From the NCBI GenBank assembly GCA_013791705.1, contig VMTF01000060.1, positions 1 through 32,419 on the forward strand: a DNA stretch of 32,419 nucleotides, in the 5' to 3' direction. This stretch comes from Sphingomonadales bacterium. GTDB taxonomy: Bacteria; Pseudomonadota; Alphaproteobacteria; Sphingomonadales; Sphingomonadaceae. This document shows, one piece after another, positions 18,822 to 27,534 of the stretch (positions are counted from its first letter, which is position 1; the number at the start of each line of letters is the position of its first letter). Below the pieces are notes generated by a model. It saw nothing but the letters and a program-made list of their open reading frames with translations, did no database searches and was not told the DNA's origin. The translations under genes and the position numbers were made by a program.

Positions 18822-19670
18822 TCAGGCCGGACGGACGTTCCGCTCAAGGAACGTGAACACCGCATCGTTGAACGCGTCGTTGCGGTCGCCCGCCACCATG
18901 TGATCCGCGCCGCCGACATTGACAAACTCGGCATGGGGCGCGAGCGCGAGAAACTCGTCGACGCTCTGCTGGCTGACCACCTGGCTCAGCCCGCCGCGCA
19001 CCAGCAAGGTCGGGATGGCAAGGCGCCGGGCAGCCTCCTCCAGCCGCTGCTGGCTGTGATTGACATCGAGGCTGCGGTTGCCGTTCCGCATATCCGGATC
19101 CCAGTGCCAGCGGTAGCGGCCGTCCTCACCCAGCCGCAGGTTCTTGCGCAGTCCCTCGACGCTTTTCGGCCGGGGGCGGTGCGGCAGATAGGCGCTCACC
19201 GCATCGGCGGCCTCCTCGAGCGAGGCGAACCCGTCCGGCGCGCTGAGCATGAACGCGCCGATCTGGCTGACCCCTTGCGGCTCGATCCGGGGGGTGACGT
19301 CAACCAGGACCAGGCCATCCACCGGCGAGGCCGTGTCCGGCTCGCCGGCCACCAGCAGGCCGGTCAATCCGCCGAGCGATGCGCCGACGATCGTCACCGG
19401 CCGGCCGAGCCCGGCAATCACCGCGCGGGCATCGGCGGCGTAGTCCTCGAACGCATAGTTGCGTTCGGGCGACCAGTCGCTTTCCCCGTGGCCGCGCAAA
19501 TCGATCGAGATCGCGTGATAGCCGCGCTCGGCCGCCTTGCGCACCGCGCGGCCCCAACTGTGCCGGGTCTGGCCGCCGCCGTGCATGAACAGGACGACCG
19601 GCGCGCCGGCGTCGCCCGCGACATCGGCCATGAGCGAAAGCCCGTGCCCCGCGAATTTCTGCTGCTTCAT
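18822..19670 (-). CDS. Alpha/beta-fold hydrolase
   Basis: MKQQKFAGHGLSLMADVAGDAGAPVVLFMHGGGQTRHSW, SIDLRGHGESDWSP, IVGASLGGLTGLL, VGGADHMVAGDRND. Confidence 0.92.
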   Translation of the reverse strand: MKQQKFAGHGLSLMADVAGDAGAPVVLFMHGGGQTRHSWGRAVRKAAERGYHAISIDLRGHGESDWSPERNYAFEDYAADARAVIAGLGRPVTIVGASLGGLTGLLVAGEPDTASPVDGLVLVDVTPRIEPQGVSQIGAFMLSAPDGFASLEEAADAVSAYLPHRPRPKSVEGLRKNLRLGEDGRYRWHWDPDMRNGNRSLDVNHSQQRLEEAARRLAIPTLLVRGGLSQVVSQQSVDEFLALAPHAEFVNVGGADHMVAGDRNDAFNDAVFTFLERNVRPA

Positions 19671-19718
19671 CCTGATCCTCTCGCCTTGTTTGCGTGGCCC
19701 CGGCACTTTCGGCCAGGT

Positions 19719-20456
19719 TCAGTGCCCGTGGCGGAACTGGTCGATCCCGGCGAGCGCCTCGGCACTGTTCGCCACGGTCATGACTCCCTGGTGTTCCCGT
19801 TCCAACCCTTGTTCGAGCGGAAGCTCGCTCCCTTCGACCACCGCGCGCAGGATCGCCCGCCGCGCCGTTTCGCTCCCTTGCGAACAGCGCTCGGCCAGCG
19901 CCACCGCCGCCGCGACCGGATCATCGGCGACCGCATTGACCAGTCCGATTGCCGCGGCTCGCTCCGCTCCGATCATCTCGCCGGTCAGGGCCAGTTCGAG
20001 CGCCCGGCCGGTGCCGATCAGGCGCGGCAGCAATTGCGTGCCGCCATAGGCCGGCATCAGCCCGTGCGTGACCTCGGGCAGCCCGAGCCGCGCGGACGGT
20101 GCGGCGGTGCGGAAAGTGCAGGCCATCGCGATTTCAAGCCCGCCGCCCAGCGCCAGCCCATTGAGCGCGGCGACGCCCACCTTGGGGAAGCGCACCAGCC
20201 GCAGCACCAGCGCGTGCATCCGCCGCACCCGCGCACCGGCATCGCCGCCGCCGCCCTCCTTGAGATCGGAACCGACGCAGAATGCCCGGCCGGTGCCGGT
20301 GAGCACATAGGCCCGCACCGCATCGTCGGCCGCAATCCGCTCGAACGCTTCTTCCAGCGCCTCGACCATCGCCTCGTTCATCGCATTGAGTACCCGCTCG
20401 CGATCGAGCCGGACCAGCGCAATGCCGCCGCCGACAGTGGTGACTTCGAGCGTCAT
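19719..20456 (-). CDS. Enoyl-CoA hydratase/isomerase family protein
   Basis: MTLEVTTVGGGIALVRLDRERVLNAMNEAM, LTGTGRAFCVGSDLKEG, LNGLALGGGLEIAMACTFRTA, ARLGLPEVTHGLMPAYGGTQLLPRLIG. Confidence 0.92.
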   Translation of the reverse strand: MTLEVTTVGGGIALVRLDRERVLNAMNEAMVEALEEAFERIAADDAVRAYVLTGTGRAFCVGSDLKEGGGGDAGARVRRMHALVLRLVRFPKVGVAALNGLALGGGLEIAMACTFRTAAPSARLGLPEVTHGLMPAYGGTQLLPRLIGTGRALELALTGEMIGAERAAAIGLVNAVADDPVAAAVALAERCSQGSETARRAILRAVVEGSELPLEQGLEREHQGVMTVANSAEALAGIDQFRHGH

Positions 20457-21250
20457 GCCAGCAGCTTTGCGCGAAGCCGGTCGCGCATCGCGGCATCCAC
20501 GCCGAGCACGCTTTCGAGGTAGCCTTCCGCCGAGCCGAACCGTTCGTCCAGCGATTGCCACATCCGCTGCAGGTATTCCTCCTCCACCCGCAGCAGCGCC
20601 TGCAGCGCGGCGACCGAAATTTCCCGCCCGTAAGTCTGCTGCATCCGCGCCTGGATGCCCGGCAACCGCGCGGCGATGTTGGCGGCGGTATTGGTGAGGA
20701 GAAAATCCTCCATCAGATCATCCGCGTGAACGCCCAGCGCGCGATGGGTGAGCGCCGCGAGCACGCCGGTGCGATCCTTGCCGGCCGCGCAATGGATCAG
20801 GATCGCGCCGTCGAGGTCGTCCAGCGCGCGAAAATAGCGGCTGTAGGCGACGACCAGACGCGGATCGAACGCCATCTCGCCATAAGTCTCGACCATGAAC
20901 CGGCGCATCGCGTCATGGCTGAAATCGCTCTGCTCGAAGGCGATGACATGGGGCGCCTTGCCGCGCGTCGCCGGATTGGAATCGGGCGCATCGACGACCG
21001 TGATCGGCAGCGCACCAAGCCACGTGCTGGGCTGTTCCTGCTGTTCGGAAGGATGACGCAAATCGGCCACGACCGTGATGCCAAGCTCCCGCAACCGGTC
21101 CGCATCGCCCGCGCTGGCCCGGCCATGATGGGCTGAACGGAACAGCCGGCCGGTCTTCACCCGCCCCCCGTCCTGCGTGCGCCAGCCGCCATAATCGCGG
21201 AAATTGTTGATCTCGTCATATTCGAGAACGCGTTGCCAGGCTTCGGTCAT
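20453..21250 (-). CDS. Tyrosine-protein phosphatase (Y_phosphatase3-like)
   Basis: P-loop ILIHCAAGKDRTGVLAAL; N-terminal NNFRDYGGWRT; VVADLRHPSEQ. Confidence 0.9.
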   Translation of the reverse strand: MTEAWQRVLEYDEINNFRDYGGWRTQDGGRVKTGRLFRSAHHGRASAGDADRLRELGITVVADLRHPSEQQEQPSTWLGALPITVVDAPDSNPATRGKAPHVIAFEQSDFSHDAMRRFMVETYGEMAFDPRLVVAYSRYFRALDDLDGAILIHCAAGKDRTGVLAALTHRALGVHADDLMEDFLLTNTAANIAARLPGIQARMQQTYGREISVAALQALLRVEEEYLQRMWQSLDERFGSAEGYLESVLGVDAAMRDRLRAKLLA

Positions 21251-22191
21251 GGTGCCTCCAGGGGGTGCCGGGCGGCGAGCGCCGCGTGATATTCCCGCGT
21301 CAGGCGGGCGACGAGTTCGCCGGCCGGCAGCACGTCGTCGATCCCCGACACGCCTTGCCCGGCCGACCAGATTTCCTTCCAGACCTTGAGCGGCCGGCCG
21401 TCGGGCGCGGTTTCCACTTTCGGATGGCGCAGATCGAGCTTGGCCGGATCGAGCCCGAAGCGCCGCAGTGATGCGGTGAGGAAGCTCGCCGGCGTCCCGC
21501 TCATTGCGGCGGTGGCGACGACATCGGTGGAGCTCGCCGCCACCATCATGGCGTGATAATCGGGCTCGGCCCGGGCTTCGCCGGTCGCGATGAAGCGCGT
21601 GCCCATATAGGCAAAATCGGCCCCGGCGGTGACCGCCGCCGCCACATCGCGCCCGTCCGAAAGACAGCCCGCCAGGATCAGCGCCCCATCGAAGCGCTTG
21701 CGCGCATCGTGAAGGAAGGCGAACGGATTGAGCCAGCCGGTGTGGCCGCCCGCGCCGCCGGTCAACAGGATGATCCCGTCGACCCCCGCCTCGGCCGCGA
21801 TCTCGACATGGCGCGGCGTAGCGGCATCGTGGAACACCAGGCCGCCATAGTCGTGCACCGCCTTCACCACCTCGCGGTCGGCGCCGAACGAGGTGATGAC
21901 GAGCGGCACCTTGTGCCGGACGGTGACCGCCAGATCATCGGCGAGGCGGGCATTGAGTTTGGCCACGATCAGGTTGACGCCATAGGCCGCGTCGCCGGTG
22001 CGGCGGGCCGCCTCGATCTCGTCCAGCCAGCTTTCGTAGAGTTCGGTGGTCCGGGCGTTGAGCGCCGGGAACGTGCCGATCGCCCCGGCCCGCGACGTTT
22101 CGATGACCAGGCGCGGGTTCGAGACGAGCAGCATCGGGGCCGCGATCACCGGCACCTTGAGGCCGGGCAGCAGGGCGGGAGGGATGGTCAT
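21247..22191 (-). CDS. Nitronate monooxygenase / 2-nitropropane dioxygenase family FMN protein
   Basis: KVPVIAAPMLLVSNPRLVIETSRAGAIGTFPALNART, ILLTGGAGGHTGWLNPF, GADFAYMGTRFIATGEA. Confidence 0.9.
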   Translation of the reverse strand: MTIPPALLPGLKVPVIAAPMLLVSNPRLVIETSRAGAIGTFPALNARTTELYESWLDEIEAARRTGDAAYGVNLIVAKLNARLADDLAVTVRHKVPLVITSFGADREVVKAVHDYGGLVFHDAATPRHVEIAAEAGVDGIILLTGGAGGHTGWLNPFAFLHDARKRFDGALILAGCLSDGRDVAAAVTAGADFAYMGTRFIATGEARAEPDYHAMMVAASSTDVVATAAMSGTPASFLTASLRRFGLDPAKLDLRHPKVETAPDGRPLKVWKEIWSAGQGVSGIDDVLPAGELVARLTREYHAALAARHPLEAP

Positions 22192-22198
22192 CGCGGCC

Positions 22199-22999
22199 TC
22201 ACGTGTTGAACCGGGGCGCGCGGCCCTCGCGGAAGGCGGCGGCCGCCTCGGCCATGTCGCCGGTATAGCCGCACAGCAACTGGGTGCGGTTCTCGATCGC
22301 GCTGGCGGTGCGGATATCGGGCGCGGACAGCGAGGCGTAGATCACGTCCTTGCTCATCCGTACCCCGAACGCGGCATTGGCGGCGATCATCCGCGCGATT
22401 TCGAACGCGGTTTCGAGCAGGGCATCGTCATCGACCAGGCGCGAGAGCAGCCCGATGCGGTCCGCCTCCTCCGCATCGAAGCGGCGCCCGGTGACCAGCA
22501 GTTCGAAGCAGCGCGACAGGCCGACCAGCCGGGGAAACAGCCAGCTCATCCCGCATTCGCCGGCGGACAGCCCGATCCGGGCATTGGCGACATGAAACGA
22601 GGCGGAGCGCGCCGCCACGCGGATATCGCTGCCCAGCGTGATCGCAAATCCGCCGCCTGCCGCCGGGCCATTGACCGCCGCGATGATCGGCTGGCGCGCG
22701 CGGATCATCTTTTCGACGATCGTGGCCAATCGCTCCTGCATATCGAGCGCTGCCGCCACCGATGCGCCGCCGCTTGCCTCCAGCTCGGCATGGCTTTCCT
22801 TGAGATCGAACCCCGAACAGAAGCCCTGGCCGGCGCCGGTCAGCACGACCGCGCGCACCGACCGGTCGTTCACCAGCCGATCGAGGATCGCGTGGAAGTC
22901 CGCGATCCATTCGGCCGTAATCGCATTGTACCGCTCGGGCCGGTTGAGCGTGATCAGCCCGATCCCGTCTTCGGGCACCGTAAATTCCACTGCCGCCAT
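22199..22999 (-). CDS. Enoyl-CoA hydratase/isomerase family protein
   Basis: GIGLITLNRPERYNAIT, LTGAGQGFCSGFDLKES, VNGPAAGGGFAITLGSDIRVAARSASF. Confidence 0.92.
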   Translation of the reverse strand: MAAVEFTVPEDGIGLITLNRPERYNAITAEWIADFHAILDRLVNDRSVRAVVLTGAGQGFCSGFDLKESHAELEASGGASVAAALDMQERLATIVEKMIRARQPIIAAVNGPAAGGGFAITLGSDIRVAARSASFHVANARIGLSAGECGMSWLFPRLVGLSRCFELLVTGRRFDAEEADRIGLLSRLVDDDALLETAFEIARMIAANAAFGVRMSKDVIYASLSAPDIRTASAIENRTQLLCGYTGDMAEAAAAFREGRAPRFNT

Positions 23000-23008
23000 T
23001 GCCTGCTC

Positions 23009-23983
23009 CTATCCGATTTCCAGCACGACCTTGCCGATCGACCGCCCCGATGCCGCCTCGGCCATCGCGGCCCGAAACTCGGCGAAGGGGAAGGTGGTGC
23101 CGACCGGCGGATGCATCCCTTCGGCCGCCCATTTGGCGAGGGTCGCGATGTTGCGGGCGGCGGCGGCAGGCTGCTTTTCGTGAAACTGGCGAATATCGAC
23201 GCCGACCAGCGCCGCGCCCTTCAGCAGCGGCAGGTTGGCCGGGAGCCGGGGGATCGGCCCACCGGCGAAACCGATCACCAGATGCCGCCCGCCCCAGGCA
23301 AGGCTGCGAAACGCCGGTTCGAACAGATCGCCCCCGACCGGATCGAAAATGACGTCCACGCCGCGCCCGCCGGTGAGCGCCTTGAGTGGCTCGCGCCAGC
23401 CCTCCACGGAATAGTCGAGCACGTCGTCGGCGCCGATCGAGCGGGCAAATTCGCGCTTGGCGGCGCTGGATGCCCCGGCGATCACCCGCGCACCGAGCTG
23501 CTTGCCGACCTGCACCGCCGCCGTTCCGACCCCGCCGGCCGCGCCAAGCACCAGCAGCGTCTCACCCGGTTGCAAGTGGCCGCGATCCCGCAGCGCATGA
23601 AGCGCGGTGGCATGGTTGGAAGGGAAACAGGCGGCCTCGGCGAAGCTCAGTCCCTCCGGCAGCAGTGTGAGTTCGCGCGGGGCGGCGATCACCTGTTCCG
23701 CGAGCAACCCGCCGAAGCGCGAGACAATCACCCGGTCGCCCACGCGGAATTGCGTGACGCCCGCGCCGATCGCCGCCACTTCGCCGCTCGCCTCGGTTCC
23801 GGGAACGAACGGCAGCGGCGGCTTGACCTGATAGCCGCCCGAACACAGCAGCGCATCGGCATAGCCGAAGCTGGCGGCGCGCAAGCGGACCCGGACCTCG
23901 CCGGGGCCGGGTTCAGGGACCGGGCGTTCGACCGGATGATAGACTTCGGGCGGCCCGAGCTGATCGGCGCTGACTACTCGCAT
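23009..23983 (-). CDS. NADPH:quinone oxidoreductase / zinc-type alcohol dehydrogenase family (MDR)
   Basis: MRVVSADQLGPPEVYHPVERPVPEPGPGEVRVRLRAASFGYADALL, GAAGGVGTAAVQVGKQLGARVIAGASSAAK, DVIFDPVGGD. Confidence 0.92.
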   Translation of the reverse strand: MRVVSADQLGPPEVYHPVERPVPEPGPGEVRVRLRAASFGYADALLCSGGYQVKPPLPFVPGTEASGEVAAIGAGVTQFRVGDRVIVSRFGGLLAEQVIAAPRELTLLPEGLSFAEAACFPSNHATALHALRDRGHLQPGETLLVLGAAGGVGTAAVQVGKQLGARVIAGASSAAKREFARSIGADDVLDYSVEGWREPLKALTGGRGVDVIFDPVGGDLFEPAFRSLAWGGRHLVIGFAGGPIPRLPANLPLLKGAALVGVDIRQFHEKQPAAAARNIATLAKWAAEGMHPPVGTTFPFAEFRAAMAEAASGRSIGKVVLEIG

Positions 23984-24123
23984 TGTACCTCTTCCGCCAA
24001 ACCGCGCCGCATCGCGACTGTCATTAGCTGCCGTTGGTGACGGCCTTTGTTCGCTGCGCCAACTTCGCGGGCCGACGCCAGCCCATCGATCACGTGCGCG
24101 ATCTTGCGCATTGTCCGCCCTGC

Positions 24124-24774
24124 TTACCGGGGCGCCACGAATGCCGCGATCGCCCGTCCGAGCAGGTCCGCGCCCGCGACCGCTTCCGCGCCCCAATTCT
24201 CGATTGTCGCCAGCATACAGAACTGCTCGATCTGCGAGAGCATCAGAAAGGCCGCAACGCGGCGCTCCGGATCGGCCTCGCCGGCCACGGCGAACGCCGG
24301 AAAGCGCGAGCCGAGTTCGGCCAGCAAGGCGCGGCGCTGCTCACTGAGCCGCAGGTGAGTGGCCGGATCCTGCGCGATCACCAGCGCATAAAGCCCCATC
24401 GATTCGCGCCGGGCCCGGTAGGCCTTGACCATCCGCGCAAGCCAGCGCGAAAAGGCGCCCGCAAGCTCGGAATCGGTTGGCCACGGCGCACTGGCGAACA
24501 GCACGCGCTGCGCCTCCCAGTCTTCTTCCAGCAGTGCCAGGAGCAGTGGCTGCTTGCCCGGAAAATGCAGATAGACGGTTGCCCGGCTGACCCCGGCGCG
24601 CCGGGCGATTTCATTGAAGCCCGTTTCGGCGACCCCGTCCGCGAGGAAGCAGGTCCGCGCGGCCTGCACGATGCGGCGGCGCGTGAGCTGCTTCTGCTCG
24701 GCCCGCAGCGATCCGGGCGGTGCCGCATCATCGAACGGCAGATCCTTGCGATGGTTCGATGAATTTCGATTCAT
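24124..24774 (-). CDS. TetR/AcrR family transcriptional regulator
   Basis: LTRRRIVQAARTCFLADGVAETGFNEIARRAGVSRATVYLHFPGKQPLLLALLEEDW. Confidence 0.9.
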   Translation of the reverse strand: MNRNSSNHRKDLPFDDAAPPGSLRAEQKQLTRRRIVQAARTCFLADGVAETGFNEIARRAGVSRATVYLHFPGKQPLLLALLEEDWEAQRVLFASAPWPTDSELAGAFSRWLARMVKAYRARRESMGLYALVIAQDPATHLRLSEQRRALLAELGSRFPAFAVAGEADPERRVAAFLMLSQIEQFCMLATIENWGAEAVAGADLLGRAIAAFVAPR

Positions 24775-24810
24775 TGGACAATAATCTAGGCTATTGGGGG
24801 CTATTGTCCA
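24775..24810 (-). promoter_or_regulatory. Inverted repeat operator overlapping a putative promoter of the TetR gene
   Basis: Perfect 9-bp arms TGGACAATA (24775-24783) / TATTGTCCA (24802-24810), 18-nt spacer; minus strand reads TGGACA-16-TAGATT-8-ATG. Confidence 0.55.
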
Positions 24811-24883
24811 GTCGTTCGGCAGGTATCCAACCGCTGAATGAACCGGGCAGCACCATGTCTGCTCCTGCGCCGAGTCCGCGCCA

Positions 24884-25522
24884 TCAGCTCGGCAAAACGA
24901 GATGGCCGATGATCACCCGGATCTGGGCCTGCATCAGTTCGTCGAACGGCATACCCCGCCCCATCGTCGCGTAATTCCGCCGCGTGCCGGCCAGACGTTC
25001 AACCGCCGAATAGAGCACGATCGCGTCGGACTGGGCCTGCAACTCGGTAAGTCCGGGGCGGGCCGCCTGAATGGCTGCGGCGAGCAGATGGACGATGGGC
25101 ATCGCGGTGAGCGTCCGCACATCGAGAAACCTCAGATTGCCGCGATCGGCTTCAAGATTCCGGTACAGCAGGACATGGCTGTGGCGGTCCCACACCCGAT
25201 TATATTCCTCGATGAACCTCTCCACGTGCTCCGCAATATTCTCGCGGTCGGTGAACCAGCCGGGATGCCGCGCGAGCATTTCGGAAAATTCATGGCACGC
25301 TTCCTCGCACAGCTCATAGAGCACATGTTCGACGTCATCGAAATAGACATAGAGCGTGGCCGATGCCGTCTGGGCCGCCTTGGCAATGGCCACGACGGTG
25401 AGCTGGAAGGGCGAAACTGTTTGCAACAGCTCACGCGTGGCGGCGAGCAGGCGCGCCCGGGTCTGCGCACCCTTGCGGCCCAGAATTGTTCCCGTCCTGC
25501 CATTTTCGCGTTTGGCCAGCAC
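24884..25522 (-). CDS. TetR/AcrR family transcriptional regulator
   Basis: TRARLLAATRELLQTVSPFQLTVVAIAKAAQTASATLYVYFDDVEHVLYEL. Confidence 0.9.
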   Translation of the reverse strand: MLAKRENGRTGTILGRKGAQTRARLLAATRELLQTVSPFQLTVVAIAKAAQTASATLYVYFDDVEHVLYELCEEACHEFSEMLARHPGWFTDRENIAEHVERFIEEYNRVWDRHSHVLLYRNLEADRGNLRFLDVRTLTAMPIVHLLAAAIQAARPGLTELQAQSDAIVLYSAVERLAGTRRNYATMGRGMPFDELMQAQIRVIIGHLVLPS

Positions 25523-25623
25523 TCACGCCTCCTGCTGCTGTTGAGCGGAAATCTCCGCAAATCGTTGTCTTAACAAACAAACTTTTTTGACGCTGAACGG
25601 GGGCCGGATAGACCAGTCTGTCA

Positions 25624-25642
25624 ACTTTGTCACATACAAAGT
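25624..25642. promoter_or_regulatory. Candidate operator between a TetR gene and a divergent small-protein gene
   Basis: Perfect inverted repeat ACTTTGT-CACAT-ACAAAGT in an AT-richer intergenic region. Confidence 0.45.
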
Positions 25643-25775
25643 GTCGGCAATCGCCGTGAGTTCCGGATAAATAGTTTGACGACTGTTGAGACCCATGCTT
25701 GTGCTGCACCGCGATGCAGGTTCCTTCGCGTTCGCGGTAGGCGGATCTGCTCTAGGCAATTGTTGGAGATTACAT

Positions 25776-26081
25776 ATGTCGCGTCTTGCTTTCACCCTGT
25801 TCACCGCCGCCTTGCTGGCACCGGTTTCCGCCCCCGTTTTCGCTCAGGAAGCCCCCGCCGCCCCCGCCGCTGCCGCAACCAGCGAGCCGGTTACCCCCAA
25901 GTCCGGCGCCGTTCTGCGCGATGTCACCGGTCGCCGGATCGGCGCGATCGATTCGGTCCGCACTGCTGACGGTTATGTCACCGTCATCGCCGACATGAAG
26001 CTTTTGCGCGTGCCGATCGAAACCCTGCAGATGGGTGAAAAGGGCCTGATGACCACGCTCAAGAAGTCCGAACTGCGCTGA
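25776..26081 (+). CDS. Small secreted/periplasmic protein, PRC-barrel-like repeat
   Basis: TGTTGGAG RBS before ATG 25776; signal peptide MSRLAFTLFTAALLAPVSAPVFAQ; GAVLRDVTGRRIGAIDSVRTADGYVTVIADMKLLRVPIETL. Confidence 0.75.
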   Translation: MSRLAFTLFTAALLAPVSAPVFAQEAPAAPAAAATSEPVTPKSGAVLRDVTGRRIGAIDSVRTADGYVTVIADMKLLRVPIETLQMGEKGLMTTLKKSELR

Positions 26082-26127
26082 TCCGCGCCTGATCGGCCCG
26101 GACGCCAAGAGCCGGGAAGCTATCCGA

Positions 26128-26162
26128 ACGCCGGGGCCGCAATGCGCGGCTCCGGCGTTTTT
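26128..26162 (+). terminator. Rho-independent terminator after the small secreted protein
   Basis: 13-bp stem ACGCCGGGGCCGC / GCGGCTCCGGCGT with one G-U pair, 5-nt loop, T-rich tail. Confidence 0.85.
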
Positions 26163-26165
26163 CGT

Positions 26166-26909
26166 TCAATGGGAACGAACCTCAACCAGCTCTACCCGGG
26201 CATCGCGCGGGGTCCGCAGCAGCGCCGCGAGTGCTTGCGCGGGACTCGCCGGGACCATGCCCGCTCCGGTCCAGTGGCTTGCCCCCTCGGCCGTGCAGCG
26301 CTCGATAAAGCGGGGCAGCAGGCTTTCAGGCACCGGCATCGACGCCGCGCCGTGGCTGTGCATGCGGCCAACCCGGAACAGCATCAAGCGGATGCCCTCC
26401 TCGCGCAATTCCTCGCCGATGATCCTGGTCATCGTTTCCAGCGCGGCCTTGGTCGAGGTGTAGACGCTGAAGAACGGGGTCGACTGCCGCACCGATTCCG
26501 AACTGACGTTGACGATGTCGCCGCCGGCACCGTGCGCGCGCATCCGCTTGACCGCCTCGCGCATGCAATAGACCGGGCCGCAATAATTGATGTTCACGAG
26601 CTGCTGAACCGCTTCCGGCGTCGCGTCCTCGATCCCGAACGGCCGGTATAGCGCCGCGTTGTTGACCAGGACCGAAACCGGGCCAAGCGCGCGGTCCACC
26701 GCCGCGAACCCGGCGACGACCGAATCGTTGTCGGCCACGTCAACCGATACCGCCAGCGCATCGCCGCCCAGTTCGGCCACGGCTTCATCGAGCGAAGCCT
26801 GCCCCCGGCCGAAGATCGCGACCTTGTAACCATCTGCGAGCAGGCACCGCGCCACTTCGCGCCCCAGGCCAAGGCTGCCGCCGGTAACTACGGCAATGCG
26901 GTCGGTCAT
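26166..26909 (-). CDS. SDR family NAD(P)-dependent oxidoreductase
   Basis: MTDRIAVVTGGSLGLGREVARCLL, VNNAALYRPFG, NVSSESVRQSTPFFSVYTSTKAA. Confidence 0.92.
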   Translation of the reverse strand: MTDRIAVVTGGSLGLGREVARCLLADGYKVAIFGRGQASLDEAVAELGGDALAVSVDVADNDSVVAGFAAVDRALGPVSVLVNNAALYRPFGIEDATPEAVQQLVNINYCGPVYCMREAVKRMRAHGAGGDIVNVSSESVRQSTPFFSVYTSTKAALETMTRIIGEELREEGIRLMLFRVGRMHSHGAASMPVPESLLPRFIERCTAEGASHWTGAGMVPASPAQALAALLRTPRDARVELVEVRSH

Positions 26910-27095
26910 CGTTTCTCTCCACATTTGCGGGTGCTTGCCGCACCCTGCGATCGGTTCTTCTGCGTAAGGCTCCCGGGCCGCAGCCACAAGCGATCACGCA
27001 GCCTATATTACCGGGAGCGCTTTCCGGGAACCCCGCCATGCGACAACATGCCGGGGTGGCAACACGGGATGAGGCAGGCCGGGAGGAGGCAGGCG

Positions 27096-27515
27096 ATGGA
27101 CGACATTGAAGCGATCAAGCAGCTCAAGGGCCGCTACTTCTATTACCTCGACATGAAGGACTGGGGCGCGTGGGGAGATCTCTTCACGACGGATGCGACG
27201 CTTGACGTCAGCGGCGAATATCCGGATGCCGCCGACCCCTCGCAATATGTGATATCCGGACGCGAAGCGATCCGCACGTTCGTTGCGCAGGCGGTGGAAG
27301 GGACCGTGACCGTTCATCATGGCCACATGCCGCTCATCAGCCTGGCGGGTTCCGACCGGGCCAGCGGCATCTGGGCGATGGAGGACAACCTGTTTTTCCC
27401 CGACGGCAGCCGGATGACCGGATATGGCCACTACCGCGAGGACTACAGCCGCGCCGACGGCACATGGCGAATCGCCCGGCTCAAACTGACCCGGCTGCGC
27501 GTGCTGCACGGCTAG
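27096..27515 (+). CDS. SnoaL-like / NTF2-like protein
   Basis: GGGAGGAGG RBS before ATG 27096; MDDIEAIKQLKGRYFYYLDMKDWGAWGDLFTTDATLDVSGEYPD. Confidence 0.85.
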   Translation: MDDIEAIKQLKGRYFYYLDMKDWGAWGDLFTTDATLDVSGEYPDAADPSQYVISGREAIRTFVAQAVEGTVTVHHGHMPLISLAGSDRASGIWAMEDNLFFPDGSRMTGYGHYREDYSRADGTWRIARLKLTRLRVLHG

Positions 27516-27534
27516 GCTTGGGCCGCCCGCCCGG

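Noticed and set aside
18405-20522. 705-aa plus-strand ORF
   Set aside because: Antisense to the alpha/beta-hydrolase and enoyl-CoA hydratase and overlapping the amidohydrolase 3' end; no recognisable domain.
22046-24040. 664-aa plus-strand ORF
   Set aside because: Antisense to nitronate monooxygenase, enoyl-CoA hydratase and quinone oxidoreductase genes; shadow ORF.
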